Positions 31,302 to 42,936 of a stretch of DNA of 64,000 bases are shown here, in pieces. Each line of letters begins with the position of its first letter. Position 1 is the stretch's first letter. The notes beneath the pieces are model-generated. The model saw nothing but the letters and a program-made list of their open reading frames with translations. It made no database searches and was not told the DNA's origin. The position numbers and the translations under genes are program-made. The stretch covers positions 4,613,001-4,677,000 of the forward strand of contig CM056875.1 of the NCBI GenBank assembly GCA_029876055.1. Direction: 5' to 3'. Source of the DNA: Madurella fahalii (taxonomy: Eukaryota; Ascomycota; Sordariomycetes; Sordariales).

Positions 31302-33088
31302 CTAGGAAAACCGGCGATTGACAGGCTGGCCGGCCATGACCGGCTGGCCCGGCATGGGAGCTGCCATCCCGTACGGGTTGAGCTGTGCGTTAAACGGCTC
31401 AATGGCTTGCTGCATGAACGCACTATGGAGGCCCTGTTGCTGCGACACCGGACAGTCCTTGTGAGCGAGAAGCAGCGTTTTGAGGTTGACTACTTCTTCT
31501 CGCAGTTGCGTGATTTGCGCCGTCAGGGCATCGTTCTCACTGCTAAACATCTCCACCTTGTTCTGGAGGTTAGCTAACCACTGCTTCTTGCGTTGACGAC
31601 ACTTTAGCGCAGCAACCCTGCATTGAGAGAGAACGGTTAGCTTCGCCCTGTTGCATAAAGCAGCTCTCTCGTCAAGGTAATATAAAACATACCGATTACG
31701 TTCCAGGAAATTCCTACGCTTCTCTTCGTCTGTCATCTTGCTCTTTGAGTTATTGCCTTCGTCCTTGCCACCCTTGTTGTCATCCTCCGAGTGGTCGTTG
31801 TCGTTGCTGCTGATCGACGGCGCGGTGCCGTTCGATTTGGCCTTCTTACTAGCGGGGGCCTTGGCCGGAGGTTCTTCGGCCTTGCGCCGCGTGTTTGCCG
31901 CTGCGCCCGCCGAGTTCCGCTTCCCCTTGGCACGAGTATTGGGGCGCGTCACCTCGCTCTCCTCCGACGCTGCGCTGCCCGCCTCACTTGCACCGCGTAC
32001 TGAGCTTCCCCCGACCGAACGAGCGCCGTTCATCTGCGGAGCGGCGTTGACGGGCTGTACCGCAGGAGCCGCCGGCGGAACGGCATGCGCGTGCACCTGG
32101 GCGGGTGGCACTACGGGGTATTGGGAGGCAGCAGGGGGCTGAGTACTGTTCCTTCCTTGCGCCAACATGAAAAGCCCGTTTGCTGCATCGTTGTCGTGCG
32201 GGTCGAACGGGCCAGCCGGAGGCTTCGTCTCGGGCTTCAGGGACTGGGCGCCATTGCTCATTTCTTGCGGCTGCGACGTGACGGCGGCGGGGGGTTGCGA
32301 CTGCTGTTGCGCCGCCTGGGCTTGCTCTCGCTTGGCGGCGGCGGCGCTAAGAGCGGTCCGGTGGAAGTCGATGGTGCCCGGGGTCGCAGTAGTACCGCCG
32401 GCCAGGGCGAAGATAGCCTGCGAGTTGGGGCTGGGGGCAGGGAACATGGACCCGCTGCCCCCGGGGGTCAGCCCCGTCCTCAGCGACGACTCGTTGGGGG
32501 TCGGGAAGCCGCCGCGGATGTGGTGCGTGTCGCTGAAGTAGTCATTGGTCGGCCCCGAGAGCATGGCCGGGCTCAGCGGGCCGGTCCGCAGCGAGCCGCC
32601 TCCCCAGGGGAACGGCGTGACGCCGGTTCCGGGGAGGAGTGACGAGGGCGATGTCAGGGCGGCGACGGACGGTAGCTTCGTGCCACCGGGCGTCTCGGGG
32701 GGTGCACCGCCGAACGACTGCTCGAAGGGGTTTGGCTCCAGACTTAGCGATCCGCCCACGGGGTTGGAGAAGTAGTCGGGACTGTTGCTGCCTTGCTGGC
32801 TCTGGGCGGGACGGGGAGGAGGCGCGAGCGGTTTGGTGGCTTCGGCATTGGACGACGACGACTGTTCGGGTTTCAGGGGGCCGTCACGTTTGGCATCGGA
32901 TTGACCATCTGGCAGAGAGAAGAAGGCGTTGGCGACGACGTTCATCCACCCGAAATGACAAAATGACGGTGGTGAATTGAATTGAAACGAGGATGGTGTC
33001 ACTCACCCTGACGCGGTGGAGATGGCTTGCTGGATTGTTTTGGCGACTTTTCCTCACCTCGGCCAGCGGCTCCAGCGGGCGGCCCCAT
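31302..33088 (-). CDS. atfA: bZIP transcription factor AtfA (ATF/CREB type)
   Basis: Three exons (33007-33088, 31693-32908, 31302-31617) give 537 residues. The true start is at 33088; the long frame starting at 33002 begins inside the first intron. The bZIP domain is split by an intron with donor GTATGT and a GCTAAC branch site; splicing restores FLERNRVAALKCRQRKKQWL near residues 428-447, followed by a leucine zipper to about 485. Upstream are the serine/proline-rich blocks seen in Atf1/AtfA proteins (TPGGTKLP, GPLSPAMLSGP, FPTPNESSLRTGLTPGGSGSMFP), which in relatives take phosphorylation by the stress MAP kinase Sty1/SakA/Hog1. The factor controls oxidative and osmotic stress genes and spore tolerance in related fungi. 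The introns are 98 and 75 nt. Confidence 0.93.
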
Positions 33089-36000
33089 GATGTCAATCAA
33101 AATCTTTTGCGACGCCTTCCTGCGGCAGCTGAGGCGACGGGGGGTGGGGAGCCAAATTGGAGAGACAGGAAAACCCTATGAGGTCACAAAAGCATAAAAG
33201 CCCATAAAAAAGATGCTGCTACGCTATTCTGCAGCAGCGCCTGTTTCGCCGTGCGGACGTCTGGGTTCGAGGGGCCGTAAATATCTTACGTAGTTTGGCT
33301 CGCGCGCGACGTGGTTGCTAGGTGCAGGCGTGTGGTTGGAAAGAGAGAAGGTCAAGACCGGGAATGGGGGAAAGCGACGTCAGGTATGACGTTGGGGAAA
33401 AGAGAATGGCGCAAAGTGGGAATAAAAAATACTGGGGTCGCCCTGTGGGGCCCGGGGGCCCGTGTGCTGCCTACTGCGGTAAGCAGCCAAAGAAATCCGA
33501 AAGCTGCTGCACGGCAGGACCCACGCAACCGACGAGTCCAGCGAGAAGCGCCTGGGCTCTGGAGAGAATCAAAAACAGTGTGCTCTTTGGTGACTTGGGT
33601 GGGAGGGGAGAGGCGATTACAGTACGAATTTCCCCCATTCCTAGCCACGCTACGATAGCATCTACAGTACATCGGGGTGTATTCTTGAAGTGCTTAGGCA
33701 ATCTGTCGGCCCGTCTCCCGCTCCTCTCCCGTTCCTCTGCCGTCGCCTATGTGTAGCAAAGTGGACGAACTGACAGACAAGACACACGCACACAGAGACA
33801 GACAGACAGACAAGATACTTTACTAGGCTTTTCTCGCCCTGTGCGAGCGCCTTTTTCCCTCATCGTGCCCAGAGCGGCGCCTTCTCGAACATCTCGCTCC
33901 ACTGTTTTCTGACCACATCCGCAGCTGCTGGCCCCCATCTTGAATCGATCAAGCTCTGAAGGACCTGTGGGGCGACACCGTGTTCCATACGGTGTGGGCG
34001 TGTCCCGGCTTGTGTGCACCATCCCCACCCCTTTGGCTGCGCTTGTAGCAAAAGGGGAAAGAAGCAAGCGAACGGCATTGTGTGCCAGCAACCCCTGCAT
34101 GTCCGACTCGTCTCCAACAACGGCGCAAATCGCAAAATTTGGTGAGCAAGGACAGGTGACAAAAACAGCTGCGGCGCATACCGCTGGTATGCAGGTCCGG
34201 AGGTAAGCCTTGGAAGTGGCCCTAGTTGAGAGTCAGTCTCGCCTTGTTCGAACCGAGTCTCCAGGAGGAGAATCAAAGCCAATCCGCTCCCTTGACGTTC
34301 TGGGGTTCTAGCCCGCGGGATATTGGCCGTCGACTTTGGCCGGCTACGACCTCCGGCGCCCCTCCCGCGAAGGCTTTTCCGGGTGTTCACGCTACGGGAT
34401 GGTTCTAGCCCCAGGACACCCACCTGCCGACGTCGCCTCGATCTCAGGTGTCCGGAAGCCCCTCCAGCTGAACCAACTGCTCTCTGTTTTTGTGGCATAA
34501 GACTCAACGCCCATCGACCACATTTACCCAACGTGGTCTAACCGGATGGTGTGCGGCTCGTCGAGCTCGAACCGCTGAACCGGACGAAACCTGTCACTTC
34601 ACCGCCGTGGCAGTATGGGACCACTGGTGAATTGTCGGGTGTGTGGGGCTCTCGTGGCAAATGAGCCCATGTCGAATCACGTCGCGAGGTCGCGTTTTAT
34701 CCCCCCCGGTCCAGCTGCCCCCGCTCTTTTTGGTGCCGGCCTCGCGTGAGAGGATTGCGTCAGGCACTGTGCAATCTGTTCTTGCAGCCCCGGGATTGCG
34801 GTGCCCCTAGCAGCGCCCGCGTCTTGTCTCTCGACGTACATCTTCCCTGCTTTCTCTGCTTTCTCTGCTTCCCCTGCTTCCTCTGTGCAGGAAACACAGC
34901 AACCGAACGGGCCAGATCTGCCCCGTGGTGCCCAAACCGCTTGTGATCGACATCGCATTCTGTTTTGCCCATTCCGGTGACGGGACCGCGATGGGATTAA
35001 AGAAAATCGAAGGGGTGGGCGGTGGTTGTCCGGCCGTTTCCTGTGCCGATGACGTAACTCGGACTACGGGTTGGCCACGGAATGTTTTCCTGGCCCATGT
35101 AACCTAACGGTTTTCGTACTGTGGCGGCAGGTTCCCATTTTCCAATTCCCAGTCCGGCCACTCTGGCTCGCCGAAACTTCCGTTCCAAAGAAGCAGCGCC
35201 ACTAGCATCCAGAAGGAGTTTCCGTAATCGTGCCAAAGTTGCAGTGTAGTATAGTCGAGAGCAATCTAGGCGAGTCGATTCTGTCGGCCCAGCGCGTGTG
35301 TTTGTCTTTTGGTGCCACAGACCCAATCAAGCCCCTATGACGCACTTCCAGGATGCATGAAAATTAGCTGCACTCGGAGCACACGAGGCGCCACTTGGCT
35401 CGCGCGCTTGAGGCACAGAAAGTCCCCACTGCGTGCAGCACGGCAGAGCCCACGGGTTGGGTTTCCAGCGAACCGTTTGGTGGGGGTTTCTCACAGAAAA
35501 GGGAAGGAGTAGCAGCAGACTACTAGTGGTAATACCCAACGCGCATGTGAGGGGGGAGTCTACCGTGGCATCTAGATGGAGAAATGGTGGATGTCTTGTC
35601 GTTTGCAAATTTGCTGCGTTTTGCCCAGGGCCACCAGGGCCACCCAAACAGGGTGGGAAGCACAGGCTCGTCACCCAATGTACCCCGGGCCTTTTGCAAG
35701 CCTCGAGCCAACCGCTTCCGGAATATCACGTCAACGACGATTGGCAGCGAGCGGTAGCTGTGTGGGGAGATGAGATTGGAGACCATGCCGACTCCCCGCC
35801 CATGGTCGAGCGCACACTGTGCGCGCGAGCCGGGTCTGGCTTCCATTTTGCCCCTATTTCAATTTGCATCGCGCCCTGTTGGGCTCCTGTTGGCTGCGGT
35901 GTGCTTTCTATCGAGTAAGCTGGTTAATAACTTTGATCATCATTCCGCGGCACCGGAGTTGATCGAGTGTTCCGGCCCTAATCCGGGCCTTTGTATGTAC

Positions 36001-36556
36001 CTAACTTTAACAGTATTAACTTGCTCCCCACCAGTGAGTGTCCTCGCAAACAGCCCTGTACTGTTTCGTCGTTTTAAGTCCACCCAGTCGACAAACTCAA
36101 CGTCTGGTGTAACTTTGACGTAATTACCCCTAATCTAGTATATTGATGCCGCTGCCAACCCCGTTTTAACCCAATTTTCGAAAGAATGAGGCTAAGATCG
36201 CGGTGGGGATTGGTAGACTACCTGACCAAGACACATCCGAGGGGACGTGTTTCCCCTTCTGAGCTTACGAAGCAGAGCCGCCGACGTAACCGCCACGGAG
36301 CCGCAACTACACTAGAGTGCACGTATATTGCACCAGCCATTGAGCTACGTGTATGTTGATACGCACTTGCTGAGGATGATTGCCGGATTTAGACTTCTCG
36401 CAGCCTACCACTTCTGCTCTTCGGCCGAGATAGATAAGCAAATACACCGGTGGAAGACATGTTGATCAGATACACTAAACAATCCAGGTCGTTTATATAG
36501 ATCCGTAAAAAGGAAACAAACCACAACTCACGAACAAAACATCTCGAGAGACGAAC
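33089..36556. promoter_or_regulatory. Long gene-poor region upstream of atfA
   Basis: Nearly 3.5 kb with no recognised gene, between the atfA start and the 3' end of the GST-fold gene. The first several hundred bases should hold the atfA promoter and leader. The part from about 35900 to 36550 is more AT-rich than its surroundings. Open frames such as 33860-34531 (-) and 35433-35918 (+) overlap others and show no family pattern. I see no clear transposon ends. Confidence 0.4.
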
Positions 36557-37789
36557 CTACAAGCTGGGCCGCTTCCCCGCCGGCCTCACCCGGAACCCTC
36601 CCCTCGGCGCATGCACTCTCACCCCGGCCTCCGTCTCCCACACCACCTCATCTGCTCCTATCCCCATCAGGCTCCCTCTGTCCCGATGCCCCGATCCCGA
36701 ATCTGTAGGCCACACCTCGACCGCATCCCCCTGCCTCAATCCCAAAGCCCGTACAATCGGCTCTGTCTCATCCACCCCGACCCCCGTCCCTTCAAACGAC
36801 CTCGCCGTTTTAATAACCGCCGCCGCCTCCTCCCCACTCAGAGTCCTCACCTCCCCCTTCCTCGCCTCCCTAACCGCAGCCTGAAACCTCTCAATCCAAG
36901 CAAACACTTTCGGAAACCTCTCCCTCGAGACCCGTGCGGGGTCCAGCGCCGGCGGTCCAGGGAGCGTCACCAGCCAGTGCAGAGGCCACACCGCCTCGAT
37001 ATCCGCCAGCCTCGGGCCCTCCCCACTCCCGCCGCCGCCGCTGCCGCCTAGCACCCACTCCCGCCCGTCGGCGAGCAGCGTGTTCTCGAGGAGCTCCATG
37101 ACCGCGACCACCTCGCGGAGCGCCTCGGCGCGCACCGCGGCTCGTTCCGCGGCGCCAGCCTCCGCCGCCGCCCCTCCATGTGCGGGCGACACGTCGGGCG
37201 CCTGGCCCGCCGCCGTCTTCGCCCCGCCGCGGCTGCCGCCGCCGCCAAAGAAATCCGCGCGGTCCCGCGCAAACTTGGGGTCCTGCATCAGCGGCAGCGA
37301 GTCCGGCAGGAGCTTGGCCGCGTGGAAGAACAGGCCGGTCGAGGTGGTCAGCACCGCGAGGAGCCGCTCGGTCGCGCGGTCCGCGGTCCCCCCCGCTCCG
37401 TGCGCGCCCAGTGGGGGCGGTAGTGGTGGACTACTGCCGCCGGTGGACGGGACGGCAAGAGACTCTAGCTTGGCGAGGATCAGCCGGCTGTCGAGGTAGA
37501 CGTCGCCGCCGATGGAGAGGAGCGGGATGCGCCGGTAGGAGATGCCCAGGTGGAAGAGGTCTGGGCGGGGGAGCATTGGGGGTTGGATCTGTTGTTGTTA
37601 TTGATGTTAATGTGGTGTTGATATATATATATATATATCGATCTTTGGGTCTGTATAAGACTGGGAGGGACTTACGCATTGCGTGTAGGGGATTCCGCGC
37701 AGGCGGAGGTACCATATCACTCGGCGAGCGTAGGGGGAGAAGGGATAGTGGTAGAGGATGATGGGAGGCAGCGCGGTTATGTCAGACAT
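36557..37789 (-). CDS. GST-fold protein with fungal C-terminal extension
   Basis: Two exons (37676-37789 and 36557-37588) give 381 residues. The intron (37589-37675) starts GTAAGT, ends CAG and contains an AT repeat. Residues 8-38 (PIILYHYPFSPYARRVIWYL and following) match the thioredoxin-like N-terminal domain of glutathione S-transferases, continuing with RRIPLLSIGGDVYLDSRLIL. The helical second domain is interrupted by Gly/Ala-rich stretches. After about residue 290 a further segment follows (ALGLRQGDAVEVWPTD and HAPRGGFRVRPA). This layout is seen in a group of uncharacterised fungal proteins. The usual catalytic Tyr or Ser near the start is not obvious, so glutathione transfer is uncertain. 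It is probably cytosolic. Confidence 0.8.
37621..37638. repeat. AT dinucleotide repeat in the intron of the GST-fold gene
   Basis: Eighteen bases of alternating A and T within the intron; a short microsatellite. Confidence 0.8.
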
Positions 37790-38754
37790 GGTGGTGATGG
37801 TGGTTGCGAGGTTTGGGTGAGTGAGAGGTGAGTTTGCAAACTAGTAAAAGTCGTAAGAGTGGCTTGCGCTGGTAGGTAGCGGTTGGTAATCTGTGTCTCG
37901 TACAGAGTCGAGGTAGACCACGAACCCAGGAGGTCTTCCTTTAATTGCCAACGATCGTCAATTTAGCTGTTGTTATTCGCGCCGTCAGTTCCAACCTCGG
38001 CTGCGACATCAGCGGCTTGCCCAATCCGGATCACGGCTGCGTGGGATTGAGGCTGAGTGCCAAGAACCCCGCAACTCCAACATCCGCTCCTCGCTCCAAG
38101 ATCTTCCCCATTTTCGATCATGAAACGGTAACAGTGTGGACACTGACTATAGCAATTGCTTCTTTGACTGGCACAAAAGATAACAGCTTATTCTTTCGGC
38201 CGGAACCTTGTCTCGCCAACAAGAATTCGGGTTCAATCAGATCCTCTAAGATGCTGGCGGTCACGAAACAACGCCAACCTGCTCCAAAGCGTGTAGTCAA
38301 GGTAGGGATAGACTTCCAAGTCAATTCGATTGATCCCGCAACTCCACGTCCAGCCAACTATTCAGGCTTACATTGATCGCAGAGCGGAAAGCGGAGAAAA
38401 TTATGAAGATTAGAATTACAGTTATCGTATACCGTGAAAAGGAGATAGGTTGTGCATGGCTCGAACCTCCAAGGAAAACAAGACAAAAGAGAAATCAGAT
38501 CGCGACTAGGATGAGACTGAACCGGGAACATACTGGCCCCCTAAACACACTATGAAGTGAATTCTCTATTTCTGAAAGTCATTGGCTTGCTGTCATGATG
38601 TAGTGCATGACTGCTTGCAAACGCCGTGTCTTACTGTGCGTGATGCAGCCCTGTAGTTGCCGTCGTTACCGTACACTTTGATTTTATTCCCACACGGGGT
38701 CCTTAACGCCATTGGTATTCTGCCTGGAAATCAACAAGGAAACTTTGTGACCTG
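37790..38754. other. Intergenic region, nothing recognised
   Basis: About 960 bases between the GST-fold gene start and the forkhead gene end. It holds the GST-fold gene promoter and the 3' region of the forkhead gene. No gene, RNA or repeat is recognised. Confidence 0.4.
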
Positions 38755-41700
38755 TCATCGAGCAGTCGTGGCCGTCGCGGGGGGCGGCGTCGGAGGTGGG
38801 GCCGAAGCTTGAGTTGTAGCTGTGGCCATGTTGGGTACTGCCGCAGGCTGAGCCGTCGTTTGAGCTGGCCCCTGGGATTTAGCGGGCCCAGCCACTGCAG
38901 CCTGTGCTTGGGATGGAGCCGTGGCCGGAGCCGAGGCTGGAATAGGAGAAGGGTTCTTTGTAGACGCCTGGGCTGGAGCTGGCGTCGCACCCGACACCGA
39001 AGCGTCTTGGCTGCTGTCTCGCGGCGCAGCTAGACTTGACAGCCGGGTCGCGGTGGAGGGTTGAGCCGCAGGTTGCGGCGTCGCTAATGCGGGTACCTGC
39101 GGGCGGGTTTCGGGTCCGGTCAGAGCACCGCCAGAACCTAGAGCTTGCGGTGCAGTCGGCATTGGAGGAGCAGGTTGAGAAAGGGGTTGTGGTGTGATCG
39201 AAATAGAAGCCGCAGCCGCAGCCGGCGCTTGAGCTGGGGCTTGAGGTGTAGTTGAAGCTATCGTTGTAGAAGCAGGGGGGCGAACTGGTGGTTGAGGCGC
39301 TTGTGATGGAATTGCAGTCGTGACGGGCGTGGCGGTCTGAACTAGGGGATTCACACCCTGTACTGCAGCTGGCACCTCAGTGCGCCCAGCGCCCTGAACC
39401 GGTGCTTGGGTCGTAGCCGACACAGAAGCCTGAGCCGGGGTTTGGAGCTTAGGAGCAGCGGGATCTTGAGGGGGATCTTGAGCCGGAGTAGTAGCGACAG
39501 GAGCCTGCTGTGCCGGGGTAGCCGTGGCCGTAGGCTTGGTTGTTGCAGGTACCGGTGCCGGAACAGGAGGACGAGGGGCTGCCTGGGCAGGATGGGCTGC
39601 TGCTTGTGTCGTATGCAGCATCCTCGCGGTTGAATTCACAGACGTGGCTGGATATGCAGTTGTTGGTACATGCGGTTGCGCAGGCGCAGGCGCAGGCGGG
39701 GCTGGTCTAGGGGCGGGCGTCGTGCCGGCAGATGCAACGGCCGCGACAGTCTTTTGGTGTTCAGTGACTACACGTTTGATGGCCGGAATCAGGACGGTTT
39801 CCGCTTCCTTGAACCTGTCCGGCATTGTGCTTGTGTCGGCAAACCCAAGTACACGATCCACGGCAGACAGGATCAGGCGCTCCGAGCTGAGCTTCCCCAT
39901 CCTTGGCTCTAGAGTCTTGGCCATGTTGTCTTTGAAGTTCACAAGTGCCTGCACCAACCCCGGGTGGAGGGACTGATTGGCGCCCAGGTTCTTCCTGCTG
40001 GAATCAAATACTCCGCGCACAATCTTTTCCAGCTCCTCCTCGTTCGGCACCGTGCTTTCCGTCGTCAGTCCAAGGCCACGGTTGATGACAGACATGGCAA
40101 CCGCCTCGGCTGCCGCTGTTCGCTTTGCTAACTGCTCAGTGACGGTCTTCTTGAAGTTTGTGACATACCTGACCAGCTCCGGCGCGACAGCTGGCTTGAG
40201 AGAGAGTTCGTTGCCATTTGGCGCCGCCGGTTGTGCTGGTCGTGGCCCGACTGATCCGGGTGCGCCTGCATGCGCGGATGGAGCGTCGGCGCGAGGTAGG
40301 CCATTGAGCGGGCTGGGTCCGCTGCGAGGTGGAAGGCCCTGCCTCGTTACGCCCTGAGGGGTGGCGCCAGGTTGCACTGCAGCGGCAGGCGGTCTCGATG
40401 CGTAAGGTGAAGAGTACGCTGTCGCCTGCGCATTCGCTTGCAGCGGACGTGCTGCAGCCGGATCCGTATAGCCAACTGTCTGAGCAGCCCCGGGTACTTG
40501 GACAGCGGTAGGATAAGCTTGACGTTGTCCTTGTTGAGCAGCGGCGCCGACGCCTTGAGCGCCGGGATGATGCTGCGCTTGTTGGCCGAGGTTCACCTGG
40601 CCCTGGCCAGGCGGATACCCGGCGCGCTGGGGCACGGAGCCGGGACGGTAGCTCTGGTGCTGCGTGGCTTCGCTGTGGAACATGTGGGCGGATGAAGCTG
40701 CAGCTGCCGGGTAATGCTGGCCAAAGGTATGCAAAGACGAAGACCGATCCGGTGATGCTGCCTTGCGCTTCTTGCCAGCGTCAATATCTATACCAGGAAC
40801 GCGACTCCAGAGGTGAGTTTCCTCGTTCTTCTTGAAGGCATCGTTGCCAATGAGGTTATGCCGGACGCTGCTCTCCCAGCCCTTGGTCTCAGCTGCGAAG
40901 TAGTAGTAGGGATATTTGATTTGGATCCTCTTGTAGATCTGCTTTAACGTCAAGCCATCGGGCGCAGCAGACAAGACTTCGTCTATCAGGACACCATAGT
41001 TCTTGTTGGGCTTCTGCAGCTGCTCCTCGGTGTAATCCTCCTTCTTCAGTTCTGGAGGTGGTGTCTTGGGCTTCTCTCGCCTCCTCTCCTTGACGGCCTT
41101 TTCAGGATCGGAGCCTTCGCCGCCCTCTTCGCCAGTCTTGGATTTCCGGGGCTTGTATTTTCGTTTCTCGGGCCTGTCCGGGGCATTCTCGGGAAGAGGG
41201 TGCTTGCGTGGCCGACCGACCTTCCTCTTAACAGGCGGGTCGCCTGGTGGCGGCTGCGGCATGTTTTTCTTAGCCAGTTCCAGCGCTGCTTTCTTACGGA
41301 GCCTCTCCTCCCTCTTGGACATGATGCCATTCTTTGGCGGCCGGCCCGGGCCGCGTTTCTTAGGTATTGGCGGTAGATCTGCAAGTAACTCGTGCGGTAT
41401 CTCAGGTTTGATGGACGGCTGCTCTTCAGGGTCCTTTTCGATGGTCTCGATAACTTGTTGCTCTGCCACCTCATCCGGCTCGGGTATGTCCTCAGCTGGC
41501 TCCGAGAGCTCGCTGTCGCTGTCATCCTTGGCAGCCTGGACTGCAACTTCTTCGGGACTCGTGCTCCGCCTCTCGGCGTCGTGAGAGCTTTCAAAATCAA
41601 AGCTCATCTCCTTGCCCCCTTCCGAGTACCGCCTGCTTGACGTGCCATCCTCGTCCATGCACTCCTCGGCACCAGTCTTGCCGCGCGGGACGCCGTTGAT

Positions 41701-42691
41701 GATGAAGACAAAGTCGACATCCTTAATCTGGAGACGGTCACCGCTCCTCAGCACGACCGGCTCATCCTTGTAGTGGACGTCCTCGCAGAAGAAGCCGTTC
41801 TTGTGCAGCGGAATGGCTTCGAAGACGCCCTCCTTCGGGTTGAACTGGATTCTCAGGTGCTCTCTCGAGATGGCCTTTGTTCTGCTAGCAATGTTCGGCC
41901 CGGGAGAGTGGATGCCGATGAACGGGACATAGTAGGGCGACGGCCGGAGGGCGCTGAGATTAACAGCGGCTGCTCCGGGCGTATGCGAGACGTACTGCCT
42001 GTTGAAAGTGAGATTCTTGTCCTCCTGAACGACCTGATTACCGTTCGCCATCTCCTGCTGATACGAGTCGCCCGAGGCGGACCCGGCGCCGCCGCTCATC
42101 TTCCTCCTCTTGGCCGGACGGGGCTGGTCCTCTCCGTCCGATTCGGGACCGAGCATGCCACCCTCCTCGCTAACGTACGACTTGCTGAACTTGCCCCGGT
42201 CCTGGGACGGAGGTGATGGAGCGGGCAGGCCCTTCTCTTCATTCTCTCGCACTCTGCGCTGGTACTCTTCGAGGCGTCGCTCGTCCTTCCTGGCCTGCTC
42301 CAATGCACGCTGGTCACGACCGATGACGACAGCGTACGTCGTCATCTGGAAGACACTGTCGGCGAACTCGATCCTGGCGAAGGACTCGAGCGGCGCGTCG
42401 GCGGGCGGCGCGCCGTGGGCTGCGTCGCTCGCCTGCAGGGGAGTCTGGGAGTTGTCGAGCAGTGCATGGGGCGGGAGCGAGACCTGGGAGGGGCGGACGG
42501 TCGATGGCGGAAGCACCATGTGCTGCTGCTGCGGCTGGGATGCGGCGGACAGACGGGCAAGGGCCATGAGGAGCTGCGTGGGGTGCTGGTAGAGATCCAG
42601 GCCAGAGTTGGCAGCGTACTCCATGGTGGGATTCATTGTCGCATCGAGATCCATGGCGTCGTCCCCGTTGCCCATGGTTGCTGGCACAGGA

Positions 42692-42723
<32 letters not shown>

Positions 42724-42936
42724 TATTTCGGTATCGACGATGAGAGCAGACGGCATGTCGCCGTTGATGGCAGGCTTGGAGCTGCCGTGAGCGCCGTCGA
42801 CACCGTCGGCGTCATGATCGAGAGCAACGTTGACGGAAGGTTCGCGATTTCCTGGATCGGCAGGGTCTGTGAGCGGAGAGAAAGCAGGCGGCGCCGGCGA
42901 TTCAGAGCCGGCGCCGTCCACCACGGACGAAGTCAT
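38755..42936 (-). CDS. FHL1: FHA and forkhead transcription factor, Fhl1-like
   Basis: An intronless frame of 1393 residues. After a disordered start with a glutamine run (about 71-80) comes a forkhead-associated domain (about 190-420). Its phosphopeptide-binding core is visible as YVPFIGIHSPGPN and ISREHLRIQFNP, ending QIKDVDFVFIING. Two AT-hook-like motifs follow (GPGRPPKNG near 530 and KVGRPRKHP near 575). The forkhead domain is at about 640-714 (NKNYGVLIDEVLSAAPDGLT, then WESSVRHNLIGNDAF). The rest is a low-complexity proline, alanine, glutamine and threonine tail. The combination of FHA and forkhead domains is that of yeast Fhl1, which with Ifh1 controls ribosomal protein genes; that role here is inference. 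It is divergent from the four-helix membrane protein gene. Confidence 0.92.
42692..42723. repeat. CAG/CAA trinucleotide run encoding polyglutamine
   Basis: Alternating CAA and CAG codons on the minus strand encode about ten glutamines near residue 75 of the forkhead protein. The mixture of codons makes it less prone to slippage than a pure repeat. Confidence 0.85.

Noticed and set aside
32909..33002. N-terminus of the bZIP frame starting at 33002
   Set aside because: It lies in the first intron of atfA (GTGAGT donor, CAG acceptor); the real first exon is 33007-33088.
33860..34531. Minus-strand frame of 223 codons
   Set aside because: No recognisable features, overlapped by frames on the other strand, in a gene-poor region.
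38440..38490. Possible second tRNA B box (GGTTCGAGCC)
   Set aside because: It does not match the consensus, and there is no pairing T stem or A box at the right distance.
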